A stretch of 64,000 bases of DNA, taken from positions 31,729,032 to 31,793,031 of the forward strand of contig OY365814.1 in NCBI GenBank assembly GCA_959347315.1, in the 5' to 3' direction. A model generated the notes under the pieces. That model was not told where the DNA came from and ran no database searches. It saw only the letters and a list, made by a program, of their open reading frames with translations. Each line of letters opens with the position of its first letter. Position 1 is the first letter of the stretch. The translations under genes and the position numbers were made by a program. Positions 1 through 12,799 of the stretch are shown one piece after another. Origin of the DNA: Bimastos eiseni (lineage: Eukaryota; Annelida; Clitellata; Crassiclitellata; Lumbricidae).

Positions 1-1398
1 TCAATACTAATTGTGACAGTGAACGTTGTATTTTAGGGGTGGATCGCTTCACTCTGAGTTATCCCGTTTGAATGCTCAAATTTCCTCAGTTCCCCGTAGT
101 GTTGAGGCCCTGGTTCCTATTTTGTGATTGAGGTTCTCATTTCCTTAATTTCACAACTTGAGCCAGCAATGGACGAATCCAAATCCCTTCACCACTTGAC
201 TTGGCTATGGGTTAATCCAAATCCTTTCATCCTTTGATTTTGCAATGGATGGATCCAAATCCCTTCACTCACAACCACAAAGTAATGGACCAAGTCTATT
301 ACCGATAAAACTTCATTGCCTTCAAAATTCCAAAGCTTTTGATAACTCCACATTTCTTCCGAAATATTAGAAAAAGCCTCGGTTTCATTAGCTGTTTAGT
401 GACACTCATGACAGTGATGATTTGTGTTACCCTCCTCCTTTCTGCAGATTGGGACTAGCATTGCCAGATGACAAGTAGTGGGAGAGTTATAAAAATCGTC
501 AGTTTGCATTCGCTATAAGTAATAATTACGCAGGTGGGTGCTTAGGAATACGTATATTCCTGATTTTGAAAGGAAACAAAGGTTTCTATTATATATCTTA
601 TATAATTTTAAAAAATGACCAGACATTTATGACATAATGTGATGCAATTTAGAGATACTTATTTGTATTTTCAATTAGAAATACTTAATTGTTTTTTTTA
701 TTTAGAGACACTTTATTTGTGATTTAAGAATCACATTTGTTTTTATCTATTTTTAAGTGGTTTAATAAAAAGCTTCTATTGTGTTGCACCGCAAACATAT
801 CCTTTCTGCAGATTTATGCAGTCCATTCTTTTGAATGTGCCTTTAAATTTTCAATGCAGAATTACCGACCTAACCTGGTTTATATGAGGTGTCAGAATTA
901 CTGACCTGACCTGGTTTATATTTAGTGTCTGACCCAACACATATATTTGTGTCACTGTGCCATTTGCATTCATAGCAGCAACTTGCAATGCTCTGCAAAA
1001 GATTGAGTTTCTTTTCCATTGGTTTGCACTCTTTTACCATTGTCCGTAAGTATGTTTTGATGTAATCTTATTTGATATGGTTGAGATAAACATATAATGT
1101 ACGTATCTTCGTGTATTGTAAAGAAATATTGGTGTCAAAATGCAGCGACATTACAAATTCATAAATATTACATTGGAATCAAACAGTCACTCAGTCATCG
1201 AGTGACTGTTTGATTTATTATATTTTGTGTTTTTATGCACAGAAAGCTTTACTATAGTTAATATATTATTCAGTAATTTATTTAAGAAAATTTTGCCGTT
1301 ACCTTCTGGGTTGCTGCAAGTTGGCTATAGGAGCTTGAATAGGGTAGTTGGCGATTGAGTTAGCAAGGGGTGGGAGACAGGACTATGCCTGGAATGAG
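1..1398. other. Intergenic, AT-rich; no gene recognised
   Basis: No coding signal was seen. One dispersed-repeat copy lies at 391-488. Around 865-935 a short phrase (aattacygacctrac..ggtttatat) is repeated twice in tandem. Confidence 0.5.
391..488 (+). repeat. Dispersed ~100-bp repeat, diverged copy
   Basis: Shares ccctcctcctttctgcagat, tgggactagcattgccag and gtggagagtt-like end with the family consensus centred on TTATCCAGGCTTGGGACTGG. Confidence 0.6.
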
Positions 1399-1406
1399 GT
1401 AGCCAT

Positions 1407-1703
1407 TAAGGCTGTCAATGGGTACCCGTCCGAGGCTGACTACCCAGGTAATGAAATCGGTTTTCGGGTACCCAAAATTCAGTAAAAGTGCGCGATTTAC
1501 CTGAACATATGCCAGAAATATTCCGTTGGTCATATTGGCTGACTACCCGGGCAATGAAATGGATTCTCGGGTGCCTGACATTCCGTAAAAATGCGCAATT
1601 CCTTACATTTCCTAACAAAATATCCACTCGGTCGGGCCGGGTACCCGACCGCACAGAACGACGGGTACCCGGGTCGTGACTTCAACATTTTTTGACAGCC
1701 TTA
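1407..1703. mobile_element. hAT-like MITE with exact 8-bp target duplication
   Basis: A 297-bp insertion bounded by perfect 12-bp inverted ends TAAGGCTGTCAA / TTGACAGCCTTA and flanked on both sides by GTAGCCAT (1399-1406 and 1704-1711). The 8-bp duplication is the hallmark of hAT transposases. The interior has two imperfect copies of a roughly 100-bp unit (ctgactacccrggyaatgaaa.. start) and many GGGTACCCG palindromes. There is no transposase coding, so it is non-autonomous. Confidence 0.88.
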
Positions 1704-1711
1704 GTAGCCAT

Positions 1712-4700
1712 GCATTCACGTTAGCCTTTGGTGTTCTTTAGTTTTTCTCATTACGCGACCCTAACTTTGTGATATGCTCTACATTCCAAACCGTAACAAA
1801 TTCCTACTTCATTCACAGGAAGTGTGTCGCTGTAAAGTTGTGTATTTTTGAAGATAACTTGAATATTATATAAGATCCTTGCTTTCTGATATTTGCGAAT
1901 CTCATTGTTTTATTGTTGAAAATGTTGTGGAAAAATATGCTGAAGATGTATTTGTTGTGACAGTTGTTCTAAGCGTTTGTGAAGATATTGCAAAATTTTT
2001 GCTGAAGGGAGATAGACGCGTTGCTCCTTAGTTTGTGTATGTTTTCGATCAATTTCAAACTTTCAGATTGTTTTCCATTACGAATTGGCTGTCTCATTTG
2101 CGTCATGTTGTCTCTAAATATTTCTTTGACATCTTATTGAAATTTTAAGTGATTTTCTGCAAAGTAACTGAACCTTTAATTTGTACAAATGTTAGTGAGA
2201 AATTGTTCTCTGCAAGTCCAAACGTTTTGATAGGACACAGTTTCTGAGTTAGGTACTTACACACTACTAGCAAAACCATGATTACACGCGATCTATGCCG
2301 CAGATAATTTATGAACTGCATTTTAATCGACTAAAATTGTTCTGTCAAAATTATATAATATCGAAGCTGTGCTTGGTCCGGGTCCAAGTCATTGAGAATA
2401 AGATGTCTTTGCTTATTGGTTTTCTTGCTTTTCACATTGATTTGCGCCACATGAGATACTTGTCATCTTAAAACTGTTTGTGATTTAGTTTCAACCAAAA
2501 AATTTGAAGTGTTGAAGCATTCTAAGCAAATGTTTTGACATTTCTGCGATATGGGCCTACTTTGTTTTTGACAATTTATTTGTTTGCAGCGAAGTTAATG
2601 TCAACTTGAAACGAGTTTGAGCTCCTGGAACATTATGAAAATATTTTTTAGACTGATTTTCAGTAAATTATTTTTTCTTGAAATGAAAATGAATATGTCT
2701 TTTGTTTATACAAATAGAATCATGCTTATTTGAATCTCACTTAACTGCCACCTTGTGTTCTTTTGAAACAATTCTCACCGGTTTTTCTTATCAGCAATTG
2801 GTCAGCCTTATTGTGATTAATCAAACGAATCATGCTTGCATGCACAAGGTTGTTGACATGGCAATGGTAGGCTTGGTGAGCCGTGCATGTTGATGCTGTT
2901 GCTACAGTTACTCTGTAGGTTGCTTCTCAGATTTTTTATGCGCTTGATTTGGAGAGTGTGATTTGCTTATCAAAATCAGTTTACGAGTTAATTATGGCAC
3001 ATATCAAAAAGAGTTGAGAGATTTCGTATCCAGTTTGAATTTGTGTCTTACATGTTTTGTTATCGTGAGACACAGCACGCACGGTCTTGTTAAATTTCTT
3101 ACGTGTAAGTTCAGATGCCTTCGAATAAACTAAAATACTGATCTTGTTGGAAGCTTTTTCATTTCTGTTTGTTTGTTCAAGTTTGATGTTAAACCCAGAC
3201 ATGACATGACCTACTTACGGTTTGTAAGTTTGAAATAAAACCGAAACAAATTATTTTATATAGCCCACCTAAAGTAGCATTGACTTGACAATTGTGGGGA
3301 AATGAAGTTCATTTATTTGTACCCATCGCTACCAAACGCCCATTGTCAGGATGTGATGGCTGTTATGTCTTGATTCTTGTGACTCTTTATAATATGCTTT
3401 GTTACAAACCAACTTCTGATATTGCAAGGCTGTCTTTACATTCCGGAAAACTTCTTTGAAAGAGTGTTCTCCTTGTATTTTGCTCTGCACCTATGTGTGG
3501 GGTGGTGCCTTCGAAACCTGGACTTTACAATTAGGCAAAAACATGAAATGGTCAAGCCTTGAATATAATTGCATGGCAAACTTCCGCAATTATTGGATCT
3601 TTATGGGGCTAGTTGAAATCAATAAGTATGTCACTGCATGCTAACAGCCGAGCTCCCTTTAGGTCCGTTTTAGTCATTGCTACAGCTGACACTGATTTTA
3701 CTTGGCTTTTAGGTCCTACAAGCTTCTAAGCATTAACCTCGGTATTAATATTATTCAGTGACGTTAGAATGATGGTGTATGTACATATATGAACCTGACC
3801 CGGAGTCTGTTATTACGTCTGCATGATCATGGCCTTTTATTTAGAAGGCTGTGGCCTGAGCCTAGGTGTGCCAATGAATACTAATTGGCTATTCAGTCTC
3901 AGCGTGAAGCCGTGAGCCACAGTGCCTCAAGGCGTGAAGACGCGGCCGGGTTGAGCCTACGTGCGTTTTTCGGCTGAAATTCTCAAATTTGCGCAGACAG
4001 AAAATATCCCGACAGTGTCTCTCGAGGGATCAGAGATTCCTGTCCGAGTCGTCGGATTTAATTTTCTTTTCCTCTCTGAGACCAACTTTGCGATGTCGGC
4101 CTGAAGTTGTCGCCGAAACTCCTGCAATGTTTGTCGCTGGAAGCGGGCGATGAAAAATGGCTTGCGGTCGTGATGGGTGTCACCCTTCGCTCAGATGGGG
4201 AGACCTATTCCACCACTGGATTCGGGTTTCGGTCGTTGCGATGTTAGTCCGTCCAGGCTGCGAACAGAAGATGGAGGATCTCGATGACAGTAGGCTACGC
4301 CCCAGTTTATCTTTGTTTACAATCTTAGGTCTGCAATTAGACTCTATAGGCCTATATGCATATTATTTTATAGCGCATTCGGCAGTTACTGCGGATCTGA
4401 TTTATAAATTTAGATGGGAAGCAGAAATCCTTCAGAGGTCAGATAACTCCAGATGATACTAAGGTCAAAGGTCAGAGTCCAGTGATCGGAAGGGCAGTGT
4501 GCCAAAGCGTCTGTGGTTGAGTAGATAAGTCAACTCGTCTCTGACAGAGGCGTTTCTTTGGTCTACAAAGTAGGCTAACGGTACCGAATTTCGCATCGTC
4601 ACCCCATTGCTACGGTTAAATAGTTACAAGAGTTCCAATTGTTGATAAAGATGATGATGACACTAGCTATATTAATAAAAATGGTAAAGATAATTATAAT

Positions 4701-6147
4701 GAAAATCATAGTATGTAAATAGGCAATTGTGATACGTAGATATGGGCCTAATTAAGTAACAATGATTCATGTTAATTGCTTACAGTCTTAAAGCACTCGA
4801 ATGAAGGTCTTTCTCCATAAAAATAATGTTAGTTGTTGTTTATTCTGAGTATGAAAATTGGAGTAGGCCTACGCAGAGACTTCCAGTCCTCACTGACTGA
4901 CTGATATAAGTTTATTTAACGACGCATCCATGACAATGATGATATGCGTAGACCTTCTGTCAAAAATGTGCGTACTCTTATAGGCCTACCTCTGCTGAAA
5001 CTCCTGCATATATGGCCCCTAAATTTCAGAATTTTCAGTTTCCTGGCAGTTTCTGAAGATTGAATTATGTAATGGAAAGTTCTAGAAAGTTGGGGATTGT
5101 TCTCCACCGTTAGAGACAGACGTATACTTAGAGGGAATGAAATTGGCAGATTGCACGAAGACTTGTGTGTCTGAGTTTAGAATAAAAATCTGAATTCAGA
5201 AACGACTTTTGTAACATCTGCTCGTGTCTAATCGCACGCCACAGGCAAAATATTTCTCCCTACAGCCTACTCCACCAGGTTAATTGCTCCAACAGTTTGC
5301 TCCTGAAAATGAAATCTGGCAGTATCAGATACTAGTGCTGCTAGAACGTTTTTAGATGTCGCTGTGTTGTATTAAATGACAGCCACTGTGGCCAACAGCC
5401 GCAGTGGCTGTTCATGCAATCCAGTTGTTATAATTGACAACAAATGCTCAGGTGCTGAGGGGGGAACTGATTCAATTGTTTATTCAAAATTTATACAGCG
5501 CCCTTACAAGGTAACTTCTCAAAAGCGCTCCCAACTCCAGCCCAGACAAAAAGCGAGTTTTTAAATGACCATATAAAGTACCACTATACGATTTAGGGAA
5601 CAGGCGTAACTCCGGCGAAAGGCCATTCTAGACCTTATAAGGCCTATCGCAGAGAATGCGCGGTTTGCACAGCAAATGGAATCACAAGAATTCCTCTCAG
5701 CAGAGCGAAGGAAGCGACTACATTGGGCCTCCAATACCAGCTGACAAGGGTCTCACGTGTGTGCACGCGGATGAAATTGATGTCTTGCGTCGTTAGACAA
5801 AATATGCATTTGTGACGACGTTGGTGTGAGCTTTTGACAGACACGGTATACCTGGATGTAGACTGGTCCAACGTGTGACCCTTCTGACCTTTGAAACAAT
5901 ATGTGCCTTTGTTTTTTGTCTAGGAAGGAAATAGAGAATTGCTCGATTGTTTTACCAGTTTTCTACTCTCGTTGCAGCTGCAGTACAAGGCTGATTATGA
6001 TATAATAAGATAATGTTATGCATGTAAATGTAATGTGATACAGGGTTAGGGTGTACTGTGATACGATGTAATGTGATGAAACTGTGATGCTGATATTTTC
6101 ATTCAATCTTATAAATAGAATTAAGTCTAACAGTGGGGTTCTACGTA
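1712..6147. other. Intergenic; no gene recognised
   Basis: Mostly AT-rich with short chance open frames and no recognisable protein. The octamer-like TAGGCCTA recurs at about 4346, 4863 and 4981. A dispersed repeat is at about 5475-5640. Confidence 0.45.
5475..5640. repeat. Dispersed repeat (family with aactccagcccagacaaa core)
   Basis: Shares the phrases agcgc..tacaaggta, caaaagcgc, aactccagcccagacaaa and gatttagggaacaggcg with 27705-27860, and more weakly with 27305-27410. This shows a dispersed element of about 160 bp; its class is not clear. Confidence 0.7.
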
Positions 6148-6372
6148 TATTTTTTTGAATTCGATATCGTCCTTCCAACATTTTTGCTCAGAAGTGCACA
6201 CACGCTTCGGCGGCGCAGTCACAGTATAACTGTTGTACTGCAGAGCAATTTTGCGCAAAGGACTTGCTCAAGGTCCCTACACAGTGACTGACGCCTCGGA
6301 CGAGGGTCGAACTCAGCGCACACTGAGCGTTACGGGCCGACCGCTCTTAAACCAATCGGCCACCGTGCCACA
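6148..6372 (-). mobile_element. tRNA-derived SINE, minus strand
   Basis: Read on the minus strand, the right end has a tRNA-like head: an A-box-like GTGGCCGATTGGTTTAAGAG and a B-box-like GAGTTCGACCC about 40 bp later. A conserved body follows (tcactgtgtagggaccttga), and on the left is a T run (an A tail on the minus strand). Three relatives lie at 41671-41814, 57007-57177 and 62660-63366. SINEs are moved by LINE reverse transcriptase. Confidence 0.75.
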
Positions 6373-6876
6373 CGTATACATAGTTTAAGAATACATCATT
6401 TTGGATAAGGACTGCCAAAACACTCTTTTATTATTGTTATTTCAATTATTATGCTCCTTTTTGTGTGTCATGAGATGCTTCATTCCCCAGGGTCTTAGCT
6501 ATTATAAAAGGGGTGTATCTGGAACGGGTATATCAGCTATCCCCTCATCCGTGTTGATTGAGAGTTTAACGAAAGTGCCACCAAATGGCAGAGTGTTGAA
6601 ACATTTTATCATAGCGGAGATCCCTGAAATAAGAAACTGGATTCTCTCGTTTCACCAGCTGCTTGTGTGAGATGTTTATCATTCTTTTTCTTATTATTGA
6701 ATTATTAGTATTATTTTGTAAATTATTATTTTTGACATGATTGTCAGTCGTATTTTTAATATTATTCTGTTATTTTTGTTAGCCCGAGGTGCAATAATTA
6801 TGGGAGCATTTTTCGGAAAGCTTCACAGATGGTTTTGTTACAATGTTACTTTATTTTATTATGACTATGATTGATA

Positions 6877-6880
6877 ATTA

Positions 6881-6919
<39 letters not shown>

Positions 6920-7080
6920 TTACTATTACTGTCACTATTGGCGCTTTTGAGTAGTTACCTTGAAAGGGCGCTACATAAATTTGTGATTGAATGAATTAAT
7001 GAATTACCTAATGTTAATACTTAAAATATTATTATTATTATAATTATTTTTATTACTATTATTATATTTTATTATTATCA
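6877..7080. repeat. (ATT)n microsatellite after a SINE-like tail
   Basis: An (ATT)n run at 6877-6918, then the phrase ttgaaagggcgctacataaatt (about 6960-6980) and further ATT-rich DNA. The gcgctatataaa phrase recurs at about 18195, 18735, 18930, 32110, 32285 and 46095, usually next to simple repeats, as a retrotransposon 3' tail would. Confidence 0.6.
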
Positions 7081-7587
7081 CTGCCTGTGTGCTTCTAACA
7101 TCCAGTGATGGGATAGCTTTGAAACTTTGGAGTGGGTCACACCCTTTGAAGATGTTCCAGTCTCGGAATGGCTTTTGCAAGGGTGTAACTGTCTGGCCGA
7201 CCTAATTTAACCCTTGTTTCGACGGGCGGGGTCTTGCCTGTGGGTGAGGGATAATATAGCAGTGCTATTCTTAGCTCTTAAATTCTTGCAAATATTTCTC
7301 TTTCGGTCTATGCGAAAGGTATCATGTGTCGGTTATATTGCCAATAAAATACGTCTTGGTTCTGTCTGTTTATCTCAATGGAACCAGTCGAAGAGCCCGT
7401 CGTTATCTCTTTATGGGATTTATTCTGAGGCCTCTTTGTTTGACCCGCATCGTATCTCGGTTGTTTACGCAATCAGCGCATGTGGAGGGGGGTCCTGTTT
7501 GAGTAGAACTTGGAAAGTTATGTAGACCTCTTAAAGTTCAACTGAAATGTTTTACCATGATGCATGCAACTGATATGCTATAAGAAT

Positions 7588-7589
7588 GA

Positions 7590-7637
<48 letters not shown>
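7588..7637. repeat. (AT)n-(AG)n compound microsatellite
   Basis: A pure AT dinucleotide run followed directly by an AG run. No coding content. Confidence 0.9.
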
Positions 7638-8043
7638 CGCAGAGAAGAGGGACTCAGAGACGTACATTGCGCAGACAAGGATCAATGCAGGCAAAAGGAT
7701 ATTGATTTAGCCATTGTGGTCTTAACGTACATCATGATGATTGTGATGGTGATGTTCATGACGACGACAACGATGATGATGACGTTGATGACGGCCAAGG
7801 TGGTTTCGTGATTAACAATTTCGTATACAATTGTAGCCTCTGTTTAATTTAGTCTTATGATTCCTATTCCTGGTCTGACGTTGAATAGAGAGTTTCGTAT
7901 TAATTTCAAACTGAGGAGTCCTGGATAGTTTCTATAAGCAGAGAATCGTTCTCACAGTTAGCAGGTCAGTTGTTCCTGCTGTTATTACGCATATGCACCT
8001 CTTAAACTACTATGTCCCGCTGCGTACGTCTCTGTCTGCATGT

Positions 8044-8192
8044 CAGAGGCGGCGATCTCGTTTGACAGGTGGGGGTGAGGGCGCCCAATGAGACGGGTAG
8101 GAAATGTGGGGGGACACACGTAGAACGTGCCCCCTCTCTGTAAAAGGTGGGGCGGACTTCACCCCCTCGACATCCCGGGATCGCCGCCTCTG
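8044..8192. mobile_element. hAT-like MITE (149 bp) with near-exact 8-bp duplication
   Basis: Perfect 14-bp inverted ends CAGAGGCGGCGATC / GATCGCCGCCTCTG, flanked by CTGCATGT (8036-8043) and CTGCCTGT (8193-8200), 7 of 8 matching. Relatives are at about 41500-41649 (reverse) and 63904-63970 (right end only). Non-autonomous. Confidence 0.82.
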
Positions 8193-8200
8193 CTGCCTGT

Positions 8201-8606
8201 CTCTGTCTCCGTCTGTCTGCCTGTATTTCACATCGCCCTCTCTCTCGCTCTCAGTCGCTCTCTGTCTCTGTCTTTCTGTCTCTCTCTCTGTCTGTCTCTG
8301 TCTCTCTCTGTCTCTGTCTCTCTCTGTGTCTCTTTGTATCTGTATGTCTGTCTCTGTCTCTCTCTGTGTGTCTCTGTCTGTCTCTGTCTGTCTGTCTCTC
8401 TCTCTGTCTCTCTCTCTATCACAGTCCTTCATCCCTTTTTCTTTGTGTCTTTATGTCTCTGTCTGTATCTAATCTCTAACTTTGTCTGCCTGTCTCTCTC
8501 CCTCTCTCTCCCAATTGTCTGTCTGTGTACGTCTATATTTGTCTCTGTATTTGTCTCTGTATTTGTCTCTGTATTTGTCTCTGTGTGTCTTGTTGCGCCT
8601 TTTACA
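8201..8606. repeat. TCTG/TCTC pyrimidine-rich repeat
   Basis: Long degenerate TCTG and TCTC tetranucleotide tract ending in TCTCTGTATTTG repeats. Long open frames here on both strands consist of two- or three-letter amino-acid mixtures and are artefacts of the repeat. Confidence 0.9.
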
Positions 8607-9157
8607 ATGTTTTGAATTGTATTTTTTTAAACTCTATCAATAACATAATATTATTGCATGAGATGCATGCAGCCGTATACAGGTAAATGTAGTGTAATGT
8701 AAATAGTGAACAATTTCTCAGTGCTAAGAAAAGCCACGTCAGGGAGTCCACATTATAACCGGCGCTATGCCAAAGAGAGTCTGCAATATCTAAGCTTTGG
8801 TGCCAGGTCAAAACCCTGGGAGGTGAGGCCAAGGAGACAGCTTGATGCGTGCTACGGTGGTAGTTGGTGATGAGGAGGGTCATATGGTGGCGCAGCAGTA
8901 TACAATCTGGATAGGATGGCTTGAAGAGATCGTTGGACAGTGTGTGATTTCTGGATGTATGTATATTTGTATAAAATATTATGTATGTTTATTGCAATCG
9001 AATAGTATATTCAGATGATTTATATAACTATTCGGAGGCGCACTCAGCATGGAAACCCCGTGGAAAAGAGACGTCTTTGAAGAGAAACCAATGGAGAGAG
9101 AAGCCAGGACTTACAGGACTAGTTTATTCCTTAGTGATGGAGGAAGAGCATTCCAGG

Positions 9158-9181
9158 TTTGTGTGTGTGTGCATGTGTGTG

Positions 9182-9230
<49 letters not shown>
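9158..9230. repeat. (GT)n microsatellite
   Basis: About 70 bp of GT dinucleotide with a few interruptions. Confidence 0.95.
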
Positions 9231-9231
<1 letters not shown>

Positions 9232-9640
9232 AAGGGGTGTATAACATTTCTTAAGGGTCTTCCTAAGGCGCATGTCTGTACGTTGGTTTGTGATCGTTTT
9301 TTCCTTGCCATACAATAGGGGCGCCACCGATTATTCTGTGAAAGTAAAGAATTGCCAATCCTGGATGGAATTAGCCATGATTATTGATGATTTCTAAACG
9401 TTGGCGACTTGATTTTCTTGGCCTCCGCACATAGCGGCAAGTTGTCAGTCCTTCCCCTCTCCGTATGATCCTTCGTCTGAGTGTTTACTTTGTGTAGTGT
9501 ACGGAGTTTATTTTCCATTCGCTAGTGGGTGCCAAGTGAACAGGCTTCTGGAAAATCTTCTATTCTGATGAGACTTTTGAACCAGCCGACCATTGGAATA
9601 GAGCGCAATGGAGATGTATATGGAAAGAGAGATTGTGCGT

Positions 9641-9642
9641 GT

Positions 9643-9704
<62 letters not shown>

Positions 9705-9842
9705 CAGGCAGACAGACAGACAAGCAGGCAGGCAGACAGACAGACAGACAAGCAGGCAAGCCGAGAGCCAGGCAGGAAGAGAGGCAAACACACAGATACA
9801 CGTTGTCAGACACACAGACTCAGGCAGACAGACAGATAGATG
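9641..9842. repeat. (GACA)n microsatellite with AGGC variants
   Basis: A pure GACA run followed by GACA mixed with CAGG/AAGC variants. Open frames reading CLSV or QTDR repeats are artefacts. Confidence 0.95.
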
Positions 9843-9939
9843 ACGACACATGTAGATAGAGACACACACAGATTGTCACATACACAGAAACAGACAGTGA
9901 CGTATGTAAGTACAGAGATGCATTTGCGAATGATATATA

Positions 9940-10395
9940 TTGATTACTGTATAAACTCAGTACTTGCTGGTCCAACCAAATCCACTCTTGTACCACTCAC
10001 CTCTGTTCTGCATACTGCGGCACGCCTAGTTAAAAAGTCTTGGCCCCCTGACCACATTACTCACTCCCTACGTCAACTTCATTGGCTTCCCATCCAGGCT
10101 CGCATTTCTTTCAAGACATGTCTTCTAATGTTTAAGATCAAGACCGATTTGGCCCCACCTTACCTTTCTGCCTCGGTCACACCATGTGCTACTATTGGAC
10201 CAAGAAGAGGCCTGCGTTCTGCTTGCAAAGGAGACTTTGTAATTAAACGATCGAACCTGCAGTTTGGCAACAAAATGTTTGAAATAGCTGGGTGCGCTGA
10301 TGGAACCCCTACCAGAGACAGTGCGCAGAGCTTCCTCGATGGAAATTTTCCAGTCTAGTCTAAAAACTCATTTATTTTCGGTTTATGATGCTGAT
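9940..10395 (+). pseudogene. LINE (CR1/L2-like) reverse transcriptase, C-terminal fragment
   Basis: The frame reads YCINSVLAGPTKSTL, then VLHTAARLVKKSWPPDHIT, LRQLHWLPIQARISFKTCLL, APPYLSA and RGLRSA. The HIT..L..LHWLP...RI.FK block is the standard C-terminal segment of CR1/L2-type LINE polymerases. The polymerase core is absent, and a frameshift near 10340 separates the end (SLKTHLFSVYDADDD) from the rest. The following GAT-rich run may be the element's 3' tail. Dead copy. Confidence 0.85.
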
Positions 10396-10936
10396 GACGA
10401 CGACGATGATGAAGAAGATACTGATGACGACGATGGTGGTGAGGATCATTGTACCAGCGTGAATCTTAAGTCAAAACCAAAATGCTATGGAAGCCGCTTC
10501 AAGAGCACGCTTTGCTCACTTCCGACGACGACTATGATGATCATCGTCGTCGGCGGTAATCATCATCATTATCGTCATCGTCGTCGTGATCATCAAGAAT
10601 GAACACAAGATTTCTGATTGGTGATTTTATGATGAAGATGCTGATGAAGTTCCATTTCTTGTTCCCGCTGTTCCATCCGCATTCGCTGCCAGGCTTCGTT
10701 TCTGCGAGTGAATCGGTGAGTCAAAAGGGGAGATGCTGTGCTACGGAGGCAGGGCCTATAGAGTGTCAATTACCTTATCGGATGCTCGTTCAAATGGTTC
10801 TCAGCGGAGAGGGGGCATTCACCTGCGACCCGCCTGGGAGGGGGTCGCCCTGAGACGGGACACAAAGTTCAGAAGCTATTTTGGTGTACACGCACGAAAT
10901 CATACCATTGAAAACTATGAGGATAAATAGATAGAC

Positions 10937-11045
10937 GGATGGATGGATGGATGGATGGATGGATGGATATTGGCTGACTGGCCGTATGCCCTGTCTATCG
11001 CCTACGCCATACGGCCAGTCTATCGCCTACGCATGTAATACATAA
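10937..11045. repeat. (GGAT)n microsatellite and 13-bp hairpin
   Basis: A GGAT run is followed by a perfect inverted repeat GACTGGCCGTATG (10976-10988) / CATACGGCCAGTC (11008-11020) with a 19-base loop. The phrase ctatcgcctacg occurs in the loop and again after it. The 3' flank (tctatcgcctacgcatg then aatacataatgtgtg) recurs at 16675-16710 before another (GT)n. Confidence 0.8.
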
Positions 11046-11273
11046 TGTGTGCGTGTGTCTGTATGTGTGTAGGAGGGCACCCCCCCCCCGACACTTCGTA
11101 TGGCACCAATAGTTCACTCTTTCCTGTTCTTCTCAGGCCCTAACTCAGTATCGTTCCACCGAGGATGGGTTGTTTCGGAGTGTAGACGTCTTTATGGGAC
11201 GCTAGTAAAAACTACAGTAATAGCAGTATGGACATAATATAAGGAGGCATTTACGATATTATGGGCAAATGAC

Positions 11274-11340
11274 CATGGTATATATATATATACCATGGTA
11301 TATATATATACATATATATGTATATATATATATATAGTTG
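11274..11340. repeat. Palindromic TA-rich repeat
   Basis: Two CCATGGTATATAT palindromic units and flanking TA runs, able to form cruciforms. Confidence 0.85.
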
Positions 11341-12414
11341 ACCATAATATGGATGCATGGGGTCATCCAGTATGGTTACACGCATGCATCGTCTGGCTTC
11401 ACGTGAGTTTCCGACGGTATGAGGGCGGTCTGGCAGGCGGGTGGTCAGGTCAAGGGGCAAATGATGCTACCACCGGGTGATTGTCCTGATGGATGGTGTC
11501 GGGCTCGCTCCCTCTGTGGCGTTGGGCAGTTTCTCACGATTCAGAGGGCAGAGGTGAGGGTGTCATTCTGCCGTGCTTCCTCTTCCGAAACTGGCTAATA
11601 GTGACCCTAATAGTGAGTGACGTGGAACAGGTGGTTGATCGCCGGAATTGAGTTGGTAAGAAGGTATTGACGTCGGGTATGATAAATTCCGTCACTGTCA
11701 GAACTGTGATATTGCCAGTCCAAAGGGGAAGGGGAGGGGCGACGCTAATAAACACTAACGAACAACCTAAGGTGAGGTGACAATAGAGGCAAGAAATCGA
11801 TGTAGGACATGGCAACAGTAGAGGTATGAAAGCCAGGTATTGTTAGATAACAATAGATGTAAGAAGAAAGTTGAGGTAAGGTAACAACATAGACAAGAAA
11901 GCAATGCAAGGTAAGAATAGAGTAAGGTAAGAATAAAATGTAAAGTTTGATAAAAACGGCACATAATTTGAGACCCACCCAGGTTTAAAGAATCAATATA
12001 TCCGTATTGCTCAAGCACAATAGTAAAAAAAATAGGTCTTAGACTCATTTAGCAGCAGCTTGTTAGCAGCCATCGAAGACTAAACATCTGAGAATACATT
12101 AGTAATAAGCTGAATGGAGGAAACACCTGTGAGATTATTAATTTGAAGGACTGATAGATTTGTGTCATCAGCAAACAGGTGATGGCCTATAGAGTACGTA
12201 CTTGGAAGGGAGACTAAAGCAGCAGTGTACAGCGAGAAGACGACAGCAGTAGCAGTTAGTGCCTGTTACACACGTGAATAGTCACATTACTATATATCAT
12301 GGCCTGAAATCGTTTTAAAGGTGTTTAAGTTAGTTAGCTTAGTATTATCGGTTAAGTCCCCCGATTTAATATTCCTATAGTAATTGGCCTTGACGCTCTT
12401 CCGGAAATTGATGA

Positions 12415-12545
12415 AAATAAATACACATAAATGAATGCTGGACGTGATGAAAGAATCGTGAGCAAATGGAAGCTGGATTTGATTAAAAGAATCATGTGGA
12501 AATGGAAGCTGGATTGAAAAGAATGAAAGCTGAAGACATCATAGA
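12415..12545. repeat. Degenerate tandem repeat (about 42-45 bp unit)
   Basis: Imperfect copies of aagaatcatg...aaatggaagctggatt. The same unit appears in reverse at about 42715-42770 and 45545-45700, so this is a dispersed tandem family. Confidence 0.6.
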
Positions 12546-12799
12546 TTTTAAAAAAATCCATATAATATGTAATTCTAATAGTTAAATAATTATAGGAAAA
12601 CTAATTCAGGTGAATTAACCGTTGGCTCAATTCCTATTCATTTTTTTCCGTTCTGTTCTTCCTTCAGTTTTTCCGTCTCCCTGCATCCCTCAGACATAAT
12701 TGCCTCGAACTCCATAATCCCTCTCCTTTTCCAGTCTGTCCCATTTCTCCTTCCCAGCTCCCATCAATTATTTCATACATGTACATCCCTTCTACCTTT

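Noticed and set aside
8043..8615. Ser/Leu/Cys-rich open frames as secreted proteins
   Set aside because: They are translations of TCTG/TCTC microsatellites; the same happens at 12800, 26208, 29542 and 9508.
11767..12048. Hydrophobic open frames on the minus strand near 11.5-12.0 kb
   Set aside because: They derive from repeated aaggtaag/caatagaggtaag phrases (about 11770-11940) and have no family resemblance.
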